Positions 16,150-24,765 are shown, numbered from the stretch's first letter. The stretch is 28,102 nucleotides of DNA from JAJYSO01 sp964586655 (GCA_964586655.1 CAZPGY010000026.1:1-28102); one strand, 5' to 3'. Translations and numbers: made by a program. The notes: generated by a model not told the origin, from the sequence alone.

Positions 16150-17025
16150 ATGAAGAAATTACTTTTTTGGATTGCTTATCCGCTTTTGTGGGGAATCTCA
16201 AAGCTGCCTTATCGCCTTTTTTATGCTTTCTCCGACTTTGTGTTTCTTCTCGTTTTCTATATTATCGGTTACCGGAAAAAGGTAGTGCAACACAACCTCA
16301 AATTGGCTTTTCCCGAAAAATCCATCGGAGAAATCAAACAAATCAGAAAGAAATTTTATCACCATTTTTGTGACATTTTCCTTGAGATGATCAAAACCTT
16401 GGGCATTTCTGAACGGGAATTGAAAAAGCGTTTTGTCCTTAAAAACCCCGAGGAATTGAAGCGTTTGGAGTCCTTGGAGAAAAGCTGTGTCATCATGCTG
16501 GGGCACTACAGCAGCTATGAATGGGTCATCTCATTGCAATTGCAGGGCATGACTTATAAGGCGTATGGAATTTATAAAAAAATAAAAAATGAATATTTCG
16601 ATAAACTTATTCATGATTCCCGAGGGAAATTCGGCCTTTATTTAATCGATAAAAATGAGGTGACCGATCAGATGCTTAGGGATAAAGTGTCGGGAATGCG
16701 GGCATTTTACGGAATGATTTCTGATCAATCTCCAAGGCTTAAAAAATTGAATTATTGGCTCGATTTTTTGGGACACGAAGTACCGGTTTTTGTCGGCAGT
16801 GAAAAAATGGCCAAAAAGCTCGATTTCTCGATGACTTACCTAAAGATTGAAAAAGTAAAACGCGGGTATTATGAAGCAGAGTTTGTTCCGCTTTCCGATA
16901 ACCCGGGTGAAGGGGAAGGTTTTCAATTTACCGAAAAATATTTTGATCTTTTAGAAGCGCAAATTCGACAAAAACCCGAATACTATTTGTGGACGCACAG
17001 GCGGTTTAAACATGCCCGAAATTGA
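16150..17025 (+). CDS. Lipid A biosynthesis acyltransferase (LpxL/HtrB family)
   Basis: These inner-membrane enzymes add a secondary acyl chain to the lipid A precursor. From the ATG at 16150 the protein is 291 residues; an earlier ATG at 16114 adds twelve polar residues before the hydrophobic N-terminus and looks less natural. The N-terminal membrane anchor (about residues 1-40) is followed by QHNLKLAFPEKS, a family hallmark. The catalytic HX4E motif is HYSSYE (His119, Glu124), and GMISDQSPR matches the conserved DQ box. The C-terminus ends YYLWTHRRFKHAR, also typical. Whether it acts as LpxL or LpxM type cannot be told, so no symbol is given. mazG begins 72 bp downstream. Confidence 0.93.
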   Translation: MKKLLFWIAYPLLWGISKLPYRLFYAFSDFVFLLVFYIIGYRKKVVQHNLKLAFPEKSIGEIKQIRKKFYHHFCDIFLEMIKTLGISERELKKRFVLKNPEELKRLESLEKSCVIMLGHYSSYEWVISLQLQGMTYKAYGIYKKIKNEYFDKLIHDSRGKFGLYLIDKNEVTDQMLRDKVSGMRAFYGMISDQSPRLKKLNYWLDFLGHEVPVFVGSEKMAKKLDFSMTYLKIEKVKRGYYEAEFVPLSDNPGEGEGFQFTEKYFDLLEAQIRQKPEYYLWTHRRFKHARN

Positions 17026-17097
17026 GCGAAATGTCAAGAAACAGAATAGCGGAGAAGTAACGCTAAAAAGATAATAGAACCCCAAAAAGTAAAACGA

Positions 17098-17871
17098 ATG
17101 AACGATAGAGCTGCACAACTTCAGGCCTTTGAACGCCTGCTGAATATTATGGACGATTTGCGTGAAAAATGTCCTTGGGATCGCAAGCAAACCTTGGAGA
17201 GTTTGCGGCATTTGACTATTGAAGAAACTTATGAACTGGGCGATGCGATTCTTGAAGAGGATTTGGGTGAAGTGAAAAAAGAACTGGGAGACTTGTTGTT
17301 GCACATTGTTTTTTACAGTAAGATAGGCAGCGAGAAACAAGCTTTTGACATAGCCGATGTCGCCAACGGAATTTGTGACAAACTCATCGATCGGCATCCT
17401 CATATTTATGGTGATGTGGAGGTGAAAGATGAGGAGGAAGTCAAAAAGAATTGGGAGAACTTGAAATTGAAAAAAGAAGGACGAAGAAGTGTTTTACAGG
17501 GAGTTCCAAAATCTCTTCCCGCCATGGTAAAAGCCGATCGGATTCAAGAAAAAGTGGCCGGGGTGGGTTTTGACTGGGAAAACCCCGAGCAGGTTTATGA
17601 AAAAGTAGCAGAAGAACTGGGTGAATTGAAACACGAAATTCGCTGTCAAAACCGCGATAAGATTGAAGCCGAATTTGGGGATGTACTATTCTCCTTGGTC
17701 AATTATGCGCGGTTTTTAAAAGTTAACCCTGAGAATGCTTTGGAGCGTACCAATAAAAAATTCATCAAACGCTTTCAATACCTCGAAGAAAAAGCGAGGG
17801 AAAACAAGCGGTCGTTAAAAGAGATGAGCCTTGAAGAAATGGAGGTGTTTTGGGAGGAATCCAAGCAATAA
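17098..17871 (+). CDS. mazG: Nucleoside triphosphate pyrophosphohydrolase MazG
   Basis: MazG hydrolyses nucleoside triphosphates to monophosphates and pyrophosphate, removing aberrant or excess NTPs. The 257-residue protein has the tandem two-domain form. The first domain has LREKCPWDRKQTLESLRHLT and the acidic metal motif EETYELGDAILEEDLGEVKKE (about residues 41-62) with ELGDLLLHIVFYSKI. The second has the EELGELKHEI and EFGDVLFSLVNYARF segments (about residues 175-206) followed by ERTNKKFIKRF. All the expected acidic residues appear present. It could be co-transcribed with the acyltransferase gene upstream. Confidence 0.96.
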   Translation: MNDRAAQLQAFERLLNIMDDLREKCPWDRKQTLESLRHLTIEETYELGDAILEEDLGEVKKELGDLLLHIVFYSKIGSEKQAFDIADVANGICDKLIDRHPHIYGDVEVKDEEEVKKNWENLKLKKEGRRSVLQGVPKSLPAMVKADRIQEKVAGVGFDWENPEQVYEKVAEELGELKHEIRCQNRDKIEAEFGDVLFSLVNYARFLKVNPENALERTNKKFIKRFQYLEEKARENKRSLKEMSLEEMEVFWEESKQ

Positions 17872-17881
17872 TTCAATTTAC

Positions 17882-17914
17882 AAAAAAACGGGACATTATT
17901 TAATATAATGCCCC
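17882..17914 (-). terminator. Intrinsic terminator for ilvE, possibly bidirectional
   Basis: GGGACATTAT (17890-17899) and ATAATGCCCC (17905-17914) pair with one mismatch around TTAAT. On the minus strand the hairpin is followed by seven T residues (A-run 17882-17888 on the plus strand), so it is oriented to stop transcription coming from ilvE. It lies just beyond the mazG stop codon and could also help end that transcript. Confidence 0.7.
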
Positions 17915-18193
17915 GAAATATAAATGTTGCGGACTCCCAGACTGGTCTCTCGGTATTAGGCTGAACAGGGGATGCTGAATAATTTTTTTCTCTGTCAGCA
18001 TTTTTCAGAATGACAAGCGGAGGCACGGAGCGAAGAATTTGTGTTGAGCGATGATGTTCGCTTGTTCAGATTGTCCCTTTCCTGTCAGGTCGAGCGCAGT
18101 CGAGACCTCCCTGTCGTTGAACCTCTCACGCCCCCGTTCTCGATACAAAATGAAGCGTTTTTTGGTTTGGTCAAATCTTTAGACCATCTGCCA
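17915..18193. repeat. Intergenic region with dispersed-repeat remnants
   Basis: This gap between mazG and ilvE has no coding sequence that I can support. It holds two words typical of short dispersed repeats in flavobacterial genomes: CAGAATGAC followed by GGAGCGAAGAATTT (18006-18040), and GGTCGAGCGCAGTCGAGACC (18088-18107). The second can fold, with AGGTC at 18087-18091 pairing with GACCT at 18104-18108. An additional inverted pair, ATGCTGA (17972-17978) and TCAGCAT (17995-18001), encloses a T-rich loop and is followed by T residues. Confidence 0.6.
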
Positions 18194-19270
18194 TTAATGT
18201 TTGGGAGCGTACAGCCAACCGTGATCGTCTTCAGATCGGTGATACTGAATGTCTTGCAAGGCAGCTTTTAATTTTGCGCCATATTCTCCTTCCACTTCGG
18301 GCAACTCATGGTAAGCTTCTTTGTAGCCAAAACCTTTAAATTTAACTACCGTTGCCGCAGTTCCGGCACCAAAAATTTCTTTAAGCGTACCTTCTTTAAC
18401 GGCATCGAGGATTTCTTGCACTTTGATTCGTCGTACTTCCACGGCGATGCCTTTATCTTTGGCCAATTGGATAAGACTTTTTCGGGTTACCCCATCGAGA
18501 ATACGATCGTTGGTGGGGGCTGTAATTAGCGTGTCGTTAATACGAAAGAATACGTTCATGGTTCCGGCTTCTTCCATGTATTCATGGCTGTTGGAATCGG
18601 TCCATATAATTTGTTGATAGCCTTTTTCTTTGGCCAATTCCGTGGGGTAAAAAGAAGAACCATAATTTCCGCCGGCTTTTACAAAACCTACCCCGCCATC
18701 GGCAGAGCGGCTGAACTTGTCTTGAACCAATACCTTGAGACCGCGATCTCCATCGGCATAATAAGCCTTTACCGGACTGGTGATAATACAAACGCGATAT
18801 TCGGTGGAGGGCGCAGCGGCCACTTGGTTTTCTATCCCCATGGCAAAAGGCCGAATATAAAGCGAGTAGCCATCTTTGTTAACAATCCAGTCTCGGTCTA
18901 AGTCGGTTAAGATGTTTAACGCACCAAAAAAGTAAGCTTTCGGAAATTCGGGCATACACATCCGCTTACACGATTTATTGAACCGTTCAAAATTTTGATC
19001 GGGGCGAAATAGCCACACTTTATCTTGGTCATCTTTAAAAGCTTTCATTCCTTCAAAAATACTCTGCCCGTAGTGGAAGATTTTTGAAGCGGGATCCAAT
19101 TGCATCGGACCGTAAGGTTTGATTTCCGGTTTTTGCCATTCGCCATCTTTATAATCGCAAATTAACATGTGGTCGGAATAGAATTTTCCAAAACCGGGAT
19201 CGTCTAAATCTATTTGGGATAATCGAGAGTGGTCTGTTTTTGTAATTAAAAAGTCATCAATAGAATACAT
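18194..19270 (-). CDS. ilvE: Branched-chain amino acid aminotransferase
   Basis: IlvE is a fold-type IV PLP enzyme that interconverts leucine, isoleucine and valine with their 2-oxo acids, using glutamate as amino donor. The 358-residue length fits the longer BCAT subtype. HYGQSIFEGMKAF (about residues 66-78), LYIRPF (137-142), the PLP lysine Lys198 in GFVKAGGNYGSS, EYMEEAGTMNVFF and ILDGVTRKSLIQLA occur in the standard order, followed by FGAGTAATV, which binds the cofactor phosphate. It stands alone, with a terminator near 17882-17914 beyond a roughly 280-bp 3' region. No clear -7 element was found upstream. Confidence 0.97.
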   Translation of the reverse strand: MYSIDDFLITKTDHSRLSQIDLDDPGFGKFYSDHMLICDYKDGEWQKPEIKPYGPMQLDPASKIFHYGQSIFEGMKAFKDDQDKVWLFRPDQNFERFNKSCKRMCMPEFPKAYFFGALNILTDLDRDWIVNKDGYSLYIRPFAMGIENQVAAAPSTEYRVCIITSPVKAYYADGDRGLKVLVQDKFSRSADGGVGFVKAGGNYGSSFYPTELAKEKGYQQIIWTDSNSHEYMEEAGTMNVFFRINDTLITAPTNDRILDGVTRKSLIQLAKDKGIAVEVRRIKVQEILDAVKEGTLKEIFGAGTAATVVKFKGFGYKEAYHELPEVEGEYGAKLKAALQDIQYHRSEDDHGWLYAPKH

Positions 19271-19528
19271 TCAATATTGTTTTTAAGGTTGAACAAGAAA
19301 CAAGGTGCCGGCTTCATAGGTGCGTCATTCATCATGCTTGCTCAAAAGTTGGAGCCCCAAGATAAAAAAAATGAACCTAAAAATTACGAAAAGAATGATA
19401 ATTTTTATAAAATTTACACTAAGTTGCTGATTGTCTTAATCATTGGATTGCAAGATCTGATTTTTATTTCTGCTCGCTTTTCAATTAAAGCGTAAAACCT
19501 AACTTTGTAGGAGTGAAAAAAACAAACT
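19271..19528. other. Divergent intergenic region ilvE / mnmD
   Basis: This gap separates two divergent genes. The only recognisable regulatory site is the TAACTTTG element at 19500-19507 on the plus strand. A 72-codon open frame beginning with TTG at 19277 has no recognisable features and is judged spurious. Confidence 0.5.
19500..19507 (+). promoter_or_regulatory. Promoter -7 element for mnmD
   Basis: TAACTTTG fits TAnnTTTG and lies 21 bp before the ATG at 19529, consistent with a short leader. No TTTG at -33 spacing; the nearest match is the TTTT at 19478-19481. Confidence 0.5.
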
Positions 19529-20203
19529 ATGAAACGAGAAATTTTTGTGACCCAAGACGGTTCACACAGCATAAAATTGCCCGAATGGAATGAACAATAT
19601 CATTCTAAACACGGTGCTATTCAAGAAGCAGAATATGTTTTCCTCGATAAAGGATTGGCGGCGGTAACGACAGTGCATAAACAGGCTGAAATTGCGGTTT
19701 TAGAAATCGGATTCGGAACGGGGTTGAATGCATTGCTGACCGCCATTTTTGCTCTTGAAAAAAAGATAAAGATTAGCTATACCGCCTTGGAAGCCTATCC
19801 GCTTACTTGGAAAGACTGTTGCCAATTGAATTACCCCAAGCAATTGAATTACGAACGAGCCGATGCGTTGTATAAGCAGCTGCATCAGCTGGAATGGGGA
19901 AGTTTTTCAACGGTTAATCCAAGGTTCAGACTTCAAAAAAAACAACAGGATTTTAGGGATTTTAGCAAAAATAATGCGTTTAATCTGATTTATTTTGATG
20001 CCTTTGGTCCTCGAGTGCAACCTGAGTTGTGGACAGAAAGTGTTTTTGAAAACATGCACGATGCCCTTCAAAAAAATGGAGTTTTGGTTACCTATTCTGC
20101 AAAGGGAAGTGTGCGCAGAACTTTAGAAAGTATTGGTTTTAAGGTAGAAAGATTGCCCGGTCCGCCCGGAAAAAGGGAGATGTTGAGGGCAATTAAATCT
20201 TAA
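19529..20203 (+). CDS. mnmD: tRNA (mnm5s2U34) methyltransferase, MnmD type
   Basis: The product corresponds to the methyltransferase half of MnmC (old name DUF752), which uses S-adenosylmethionine to methylate the aminomethyl group on uridine 34 of certain tRNAs. It is 224 residues and lacks the FAD-dependent oxidoreductase half, so it is the stand-alone form. LEIGFGTGLNAL (about residues 58-69) is the SAM-binding loop. NLIYFDAFGPRVQPELWTE and TYSAKGSVRRTLESIGF are family motifs, and the end PGPPGKREMLRA matches the conserved PGxxxKREML box. It is monocistronic, with its own -7 element upstream. Confidence 0.9.
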   Translation: MKREIFVTQDGSHSIKLPEWNEQYHSKHGAIQEAEYVFLDKGLAAVTTVHKQAEIAVLEIGFGTGLNALLTAIFALEKKIKISYTALEAYPLTWKDCCQLNYPKQLNYERADALYKQLHQLEWGSFSTVNPRFRLQKKQQDFRDFSKNNAFNLIYFDAFGPRVQPELWTESVFENMHDALQKNGVLVTYSAKGSVRRTLESIGFKVERLPGPPGKREMLRAIKS

Positions 20204-20289
20204 AAAAGAGGGACAGAAGGAAGTTCGTCATCACTTTTTATACTCTGTTATAGTTTTGAAAAATCTTCATTCACCTGTGGAGATTTGTG

Positions 20290-20297
20290 TATTTTTG
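20290..20297 (+). promoter_or_regulatory. Promoter -7 element for the secreted-protein gene
   Basis: TATTTTTG matches TAnnTTTG, about 58 bp before the ATG at 20356. The -33 element at the usual spacing is not clear. Confidence 0.45.
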
Positions 20298-20355
20298 AAT
20301 TGTGGCAAATTTTTTGCACCGAATTTGACGAGTCGATTGCTAAATGTTTTTTCTT

Positions 20356-21024
20356 ATGAGATACTTGCTAATCATCATTTCCTTATTGTGGTGCACTACT
20401 GCATTTGCCCAGCTTGATGATGCGGATGATTCTTCGGGCAAATACATAGGTCGTGAAAGCGATAAAAGCACTCATTCCATGAAAAGCGGAAAGGCTATTG
20501 GGCGGAGTTTCTCGTCCGGTCATTCCACCAATCTGTCGTTGATTGGCAAGCCTAAGGAATATTCTTTTAAGGTAGAAACGGAGCCCGACAAGGTAAATAT
20601 GCTGCAAAAAAATGAATTTGTAAGAAGAACCATAGAATATACGCCCGATTATCTTAACAAAGAGGAGGGGAAGGCCAAAGAAGCCTATACAAAACCTCAG
20701 GATTTGGGGCGTTATTACACCACTTCAGATTTTGTTAAGATCAGCTGGCGCGATGCACAAGTGGTCGATGGAGATCGGGTTGATATTATTGTTAATGGTG
20801 AGGTAGTGGCACACAATGTCACCCTTTTGGGATCCTATCACAGTATTTATGTAGATCTGGACAAAAGCTTTACAAAAATCGAATTTCAAGCCCTCAACCA
20901 AGGAGCCTCAGGACCCAATACCGCCGATTTTAAGGTGGAAGCTGCCGGAGGAACTACGCTAACCCACAGCCAATGGAACTTGGCCACCGGCGTTAAAGCG
21001 CACTTGATTATTATCAGGGAGTAA
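20356..21024 (+). CDS. Predicted secreted protein, function unknown
   Basis: I do not recognise a characterised family. From the ATG at 20356 the protein is 222 residues; an ATG four codons earlier is also possible. It has a clear signal peptide: MRYLLIIISLLWCTTAFA followed by Q19, a likely signal peptidase I site, since there is no lipobox cysteine. The mature part is polar in its first 80 residues and then has a beta-rich domain (about residues 110-222) with FVKISWRDAQVVDGDRVDII and the GSYHSIYVDLDKSFTKIEFQ stretch. This pattern could be a small beta-sandwich. No C-terminal sorting domain or membrane anchor is seen. It probably acts in the periplasm or outside. Confidence 0.8.
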   Translation: MRYLLIIISLLWCTTAFAQLDDADDSSGKYIGRESDKSTHSMKSGKAIGRSFSSGHSTNLSLIGKPKEYSFKVETEPDKVNMLQKNEFVRRTIEYTPDYLNKEEGKAKEAYTKPQDLGRYYTTSDFVKISWRDAQVVDGDRVDIIVNGEVVAHNVTLLGSYHSIYVDLDKSFTKIEFQALNQGASGPNTADFKVEAAGGTTLTHSQWNLATGVKAHLIIIRE

Positions 21025-21130
21025 CCAAATTCAAGCGCAATCCACAAACGATTTTGGCATAAGAAAGCGAAAAGCGGTAGTGCGCTTCGTTTTGTTGTTG
21101 TAATTTTCTAACAGCGTTTGCTTTGGAGCG

Positions 21131-21640
21131 TCAATTCCACTGGTCAAAATCCAGGTCATCTAAATTTTCAAAATCAATATCCTTGTCGAAACCTGTTTTA
21201 AATTCATCATCGGCTTCGCTTTCAAATTTTTTATCGGGTGGGTTTTCGGGCATCATGCCATGAGAATACATCAAATTGGGATAAGTTTGTCCGCTTTTTT
21301 CTTCTGTGATATCGGCCAATTCTACATAGAAAGTCCACATATCCAAAAAGTCATAGACGTAGATCATTTTGGTGTTGTCTTTGGAAAACACACTGTTTAA
21401 AGTCGTTTCATTCATCACGCGAATGGATTCTTGTCCGCCGCTCATATCAAAGAGGACAATCTCTTCCCCTTGGTTCCAATCTTCATCGCTGAGGTAGAAA
21501 GAAGCCATTTCGTGTCCTTCAAATTCAAAAGCCTGAATAATGGCGTTGTGCAAATCTTCCAAGGTGCTTTCGGCTTTGATTTCAATGTCTCTAAATACAT
21601 CGTCCAAGGTGTCTAAAACTATGCGAAATCTATAAATCAT
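21131..21640 (-). CDS. pRiA4b ORF-3-like domain protein
   Basis: The 169-residue product resembles the plasmid pRiA4b ORF-3 family, named after an Agrobacterium plasmid gene and still without defined biochemistry. Family-like features are the N-terminal MIYRFRIVLDTLDDVFRDIE, the AIIQAFEFEGHEMASFYL segment near residues 35-52, and a central MIYVYDFLDMWTFYVELADI. The C-terminal quarter is strongly acidic (DKDIDFENLDDLDFDQWN). The ATG at 21640 was chosen over a longer frame because it matches the family start and leaves a 16-bp gap to ctaA. It is last in the minus-strand tsaC-cca-ctaA operon. No other family fits as well; confidence in the family is moderate to high. Confidence 0.8.
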   Translation of the reverse strand: MIYRFRIVLDTLDDVFRDIEIKAESTLEDLHNAIIQAFEFEGHEMASFYLSDEDWNQGEEIVLFDMSGGQESIRVMNETTLNSVFSKDNTKMIYVYDFLDMWTFYVELADITEEKSGQTYPNLMYSHGMMPENPPDKKFESEADDEFKTGFDKDIDFENLDDLDFDQWN

Positions 21641-21656
21641 GAGGTTTGTTTTTGGG

Positions 21657-22700
21657 TTAAGGCGTAACAATCATTTTGGACTGCGACTTGCCGAGGTGCA
21701 GGACCACATAAAATTGAGCGGTAAACAGCAACAAGGCTATCAACAAGTGCAAAGGTTGTGATAAAAATGGAAAATCAAAATAATACATCGCAATTCCAAT
21801 GACAATTTCTATCAAGATAAGACCCATAATGCGGTTCATATTTTGATGGCCGAGTTTCATTTTTTTGTTTCTCCACCACAGATAAGCATTGAGCACAAGA
21901 ATAATAATAGAAAATTCACGGTGTACAAAAAATGCCCAGTTGGGGTCTGCCAGCCATTTTGCCGGCATATCATAGCCAAAGAGATCTACCTGGGTATCGA
22001 CAAATTGCCGAACACGGGTGCCCAAGACGATTTGGAGGAAAGTGATGACAAAACTTGCCGTCATCAGTTGCTTAAAATGCTTGTCATAACGTATTTTTTT
22101 GGGCTGTTTTTGGGTTATTTTCAGCAGGTAAAGCAAATCGGCAATAATAAATATGGAGGTAATCATGTGGATGGTAATCATGAGCGGATCCAGAACGGTA
22201 TAAACCACCACTGCCCCCAGCCAGGCGGCCACGCCAATAAGAAAGACAGACAGCCATGCGGTAAAGAGGATGCGTTTTTTATACTTTTTATACCTAAAAA
22301 AGGCCAAGAACGTACCGATGACAGCCATAATAAAAACACTAATCCCCGATAGCATGCCAAACAATCGATTGATGAATTCTACCCAGGTGTGATAGGCATT
22401 GAATTCGGCGTAATCGTGTTTGGTATAAATCTTCCAATTTTCGGGGGTGTAAGTGCTGCCCGAGGTAAAGTCTGATACGGCCACTTCAAGGTGCTCATTT
22501 TTGATGATGATTTGTCCTTCGTGAAATGGGTGATGCGGTTTCCAGAGCAATTGTGATTTTTCAGTAGGCGGAATCAAATGGCCAAAGCACTTGGGCCAAT
22601 CCGGACACCCCATGCCACTACCGGTCATGCGCACGATGGAGCCTGCAATAATGACCATAAACACACAAAACAGAGAAATTTTTATGGTTGTTCTAAACAT
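21657..22700 (-). CDS. ctaA: Heme A synthase (CtaA/COX15 family)
   Basis: The enzyme oxidises heme O to heme A for aa3-type cytochrome oxidases in the inner membrane. The 347-residue protein has about eight transmembrane helices in two four-helix halves. After the first helix, GSGMGCPDWPKCFG (about residues 27-40) carries the paired cysteines Cys32 and Cys38 of the external loop. Candidate heme ligands are His104 in HTWVEFINRLFG, and histidines in TIHMIT, FVHREFS and QPLHLLI. A large hydrophilic loop between helices 1 and 2 is typical of this subtype. The gene indicates aerobic respiration. It lies 36 bp after cca and 16 bp before the pRiA4b-like gene. Confidence 0.94.
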   Translation of the reverse strand: MFRTTIKISLFCVFMVIIAGSIVRMTGSGMGCPDWPKCFGHLIPPTEKSQLLWKPHHPFHEGQIIIKNEHLEVAVSDFTSGSTYTPENWKIYTKHDYAEFNAYHTWVEFINRLFGMLSGISVFIMAVIGTFLAFFRYKKYKKRILFTAWLSVFLIGVAAWLGAVVVYTVLDPLMITIHMITSIFIIADLLYLLKITQKQPKKIRYDKHFKQLMTASFVITFLQIVLGTRVRQFVDTQVDLFGYDMPAKWLADPNWAFFVHREFSIIILVLNAYLWWRNKKMKLGHQNMNRIMGLILIEIVIGIAMYYFDFPFLSQPLHLLIALLLFTAQFYVVLHLGKSQSKMIVTP

Positions 22701-22736
22701 TGTAAATGGGTGTAATATTGTTATTTAACAGGAGCA

Positions 22737-24194
22737 TTATTCGCGCGATGCTCCCTTTGTTTTTAATCCCATGGCTTTGCCTTTTTTTAGCATAAATTCA
22801 CGGGCAGCTTCATATTCATTGGGTATTTCTCCTTCCAAAATCCCTTCTTTAATGGCCTTTTTTATAAGCCCCACCTCTCGCGAGGGTTGCAATCCAAAGG
22901 TAGCCATGATTTCTTCTCCCGAAACAGGGGGCTGAAAATTGCGAATGTGATCCCGCTCTTCGACGGTTTTTATTTTTTTGCGTACAATTTTAAAATTGTT
23001 GTGATACTTGCGATACCGCCGTGGATTTTTAGTGGTGATATCGGCTTCACAAAGCGTCATCAAATCATTGATATCGTCACCGGCATCAAAAATCAAGCGC
23101 CGCACCGCCGAATCGGTAGCATTATCTTGCGCAATGGCAATGGGGCGTGAGCTTAATAATACCAATTTTTGAACATATTTCATCTTGTTGTTCAAGGGCA
23201 TTTTTAATCGCTTAAACAATTTGTAAACCATTTTGGCGCCCACAAATTCGTGACTGTGGAAAGTCCATCCAATTTTTTTGTCGAAACGCTTGGTTGGGGC
23301 TTTTCCAATATCGTGTAGCAGAGCCGCCCAGCGCAGCCATAGTTTATCGGTGGTTTTGGCAATGTTGTCTACCACCTCAAGGGTGTGCCAAAAATTATCT
23401 TTGTGGCGCTCTCCGTTGATTTCGTCAACTCCTTCCAAAGCGGTGAGTTCGGGCAATATTAATGGCAATAGGCTTGTTTTTCGTAATAATGCAAAGCCTT
23501 TAGAGGGTTTTTGAGCCAGTATGATTTTATGCAATTCCTCTACAATGCGCTCGTTGGTAATAATCTTTAATCGTTGGGCATGCTCTGTAATGGCTCGAAG
23601 GGATTGCTTTTCGATGGTAAAATCGAGTTGCGTGGCAAATCGTATGGCGCGTATCATCCGCAAAGGATCATCAGAATAAGTTTCTCCCGGATTTAAAGGG
23701 GTTTTTAACAGCTTTTGGTTCAAATGCTTAATCCCGTTAAACGGATCGAGTAATTTTCCAAACTGATCTTTGTTTAATTGCAACGCCAGTGCATTGATGG
23801 TAAAATCTCTGCGATTTTGATCGTCTTGCAAACTGCCGGGAGCCACTTTGGGATTGCGACTGTCTTTGACATAAGATTCTTTGCGGGCGCCTACAAATTC
23901 TATCTCGGCGTCAAAAGCGCGCAACATGGCGGTTCCGTAGGTTTTAAAAACCTTGACTTCGGGTTGATGGGGTAGGGATTGTGCCACTTCTTGTGCCAAT
24001 TCAATACCATCGCCAATACAGACAATGTCTATATCCCGGGTTTCACGCTTCAGAAAAAAATCGCGAACAAAACCGCCAATGACAAAAGTGTCAAGATTCA
24101 ATTTGTCGGCGGCTTGCGTGATGTATTCAAAAATTTGGTGGGTTAAGGCGTTAGGATAGGTTTTTCTTGTCGAAACGGGGCTTTCTTTGCTCAT
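22737..24194 (-). CDS. cca: CCA tRNA nucleotidyltransferase with HD domain
   Basis: The enzyme adds or repairs the 3' CCA end of tRNA. The 485-residue protein has the class II polymerase-beta-type head with VIGGFVRDFFLKR (Gly40, Gly41) and the catalytic RDIDIV (Asp54, Asp56). Next come the RNA-binding segment DFTINALAL and the DDPLRMIRAIRFA template region. An HD phosphohydrolase domain begins about residue 290 with WAALLHDIGKAPTKRF. Fusion to HD is usual for bacterial enzymes of this type. The tail GEEIMATFGLQPSREVGLIKKAIKE is typical of the longer Bacteroidota form. It lies 10 bp downstream of tsaC, so the two tRNA-maturation genes are probably co-transcribed. Confidence 0.96.
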   Translation of the reverse strand: MSKESPVSTRKTYPNALTHQIFEYITQAADKLNLDTFVIGGFVRDFFLKRETRDIDIVCIGDGIELAQEVAQSLPHQPEVKVFKTYGTAMLRAFDAEIEFVGARKESYVKDSRNPKVAPGSLQDDQNRRDFTINALALQLNKDQFGKLLDPFNGIKHLNQKLLKTPLNPGETYSDDPLRMIRAIRFATQLDFTIEKQSLRAITEHAQRLKIITNERIVEELHKIILAQKPSKGFALLRKTSLLPLILPELTALEGVDEINGERHKDNFWHTLEVVDNIAKTTDKLWLRWAALLHDIGKAPTKRFDKKIGWTFHSHEFVGAKMVYKLFKRLKMPLNNKMKYVQKLVLLSSRPIAIAQDNATDSAVRRLIFDAGDDINDLMTLCEADITTKNPRRYRKYHNNFKIVRKKIKTVEERDHIRNFQPPVSGEEIMATFGLQPSREVGLIKKAIKEGILEGEIPNEYEAAREFMLKKGKAMGLKTKGASRE

Positions 24195-24204
24195 CAGTAG
24201 TTGT

Positions 24205-24765
24205 TTACTCGCGGATAATGGTAATTGTTCCGTCTGTTTCCACTTTAAGTATTCTGGACGGCGCGGCGTCCTCTTTTTCGCGCTGCAAATTTACAACATA
24301 ATCCACGCCTTTTATAATTTCAGGGCTGATTTGCGCAAAATTTTTCGGATTGGGCCGGCCACTGATATTGGCAGAAGTGGAAACGATGGGAGCGCCAAAT
24401 TCTCGGATTAATTTTTGACAAAAAGGATTGTGGCAAATACGAATGGCCAAGCTGTGGTCGACTCCGATTAAATTTTTGGCAATACCGACGGGGTGTTCAT
24501 AAACAATAGTGGTTGGCCGTGTGCTGGTGTGAATAATTTTGACCACGGCATCCGGAATATTTTGTACATGATGCTTGAGCATGTCAAAATCTGAAACCAG
24601 GCAAATCAAAGCTTTGTTTCCGGGGCGATTTTTTAGCCGATATACTTTTTCTACCGCCGCAGCATTGGACGCATCACAACCAATACCCCAAACCGTATCG
24701 GTGGGATAAAGCAGGAGATTTCCTGCTTTTAAAGTGGCAAGCGCATGGGCAATTTCCGTTTGCAT
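24205..24765 (-). CDS. tsaC: L-threonylcarbamoyladenylate synthase (Sua5/YrdC/YciO family)
   Basis: The enzyme makes threonylcarbamoyl-AMP from threonine, bicarbonate and ATP, the first step toward the t6A37 modification of tRNAs reading ANN codons. The 186-residue single-domain protein fits the TsaC/YrdC short form rather than the longer Sua5. LLYPTDTVWGIGCDA (about residues 18-32), the KNRPGNKALICLV nucleotide-binding segment, IRICHNPFCQKLI and STSANISG are all present. It is the first gene of the minus-strand operon with cca, ctaA and a pRiA4b-like gene. YciO-type paralogues share these motifs, so the exact subfamily is slightly uncertain. Confidence 0.92.
   Translation of the reverse strand: MQTEIAHALATLKAGNLLLYPTDTVWGIGCDASNAAAVEKVYRLKNRPGNKALICLVSDFDMLKHHVQNIPDAVVKIIHTSTRPTTIVYEHPVGIAKNLIGVDHSLAIRICHNPFCQKLIREFGAPIVSTSANISGRPNPKNFAQISPEIIKGVDYVVNLQREKEDAAPSRILKVETDGTITIIRE

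Noticed and set aside
19277..19495. 72-codon plus-strand frame in the ilvE-mnmD gap
   Set aside because: It starts with TTG, has low-complexity lysine/asparagine composition and no recognisable domain, and overlaps the likely mnmD promoter region.
21061..21095. Terminator between the secreted-protein gene and the pRiA4b-like gene
   Set aside because: Only a 5-bp AAGCG/CGCTT stem with a poor T-tract; too weak to call, though convergent genes make a terminator likely.
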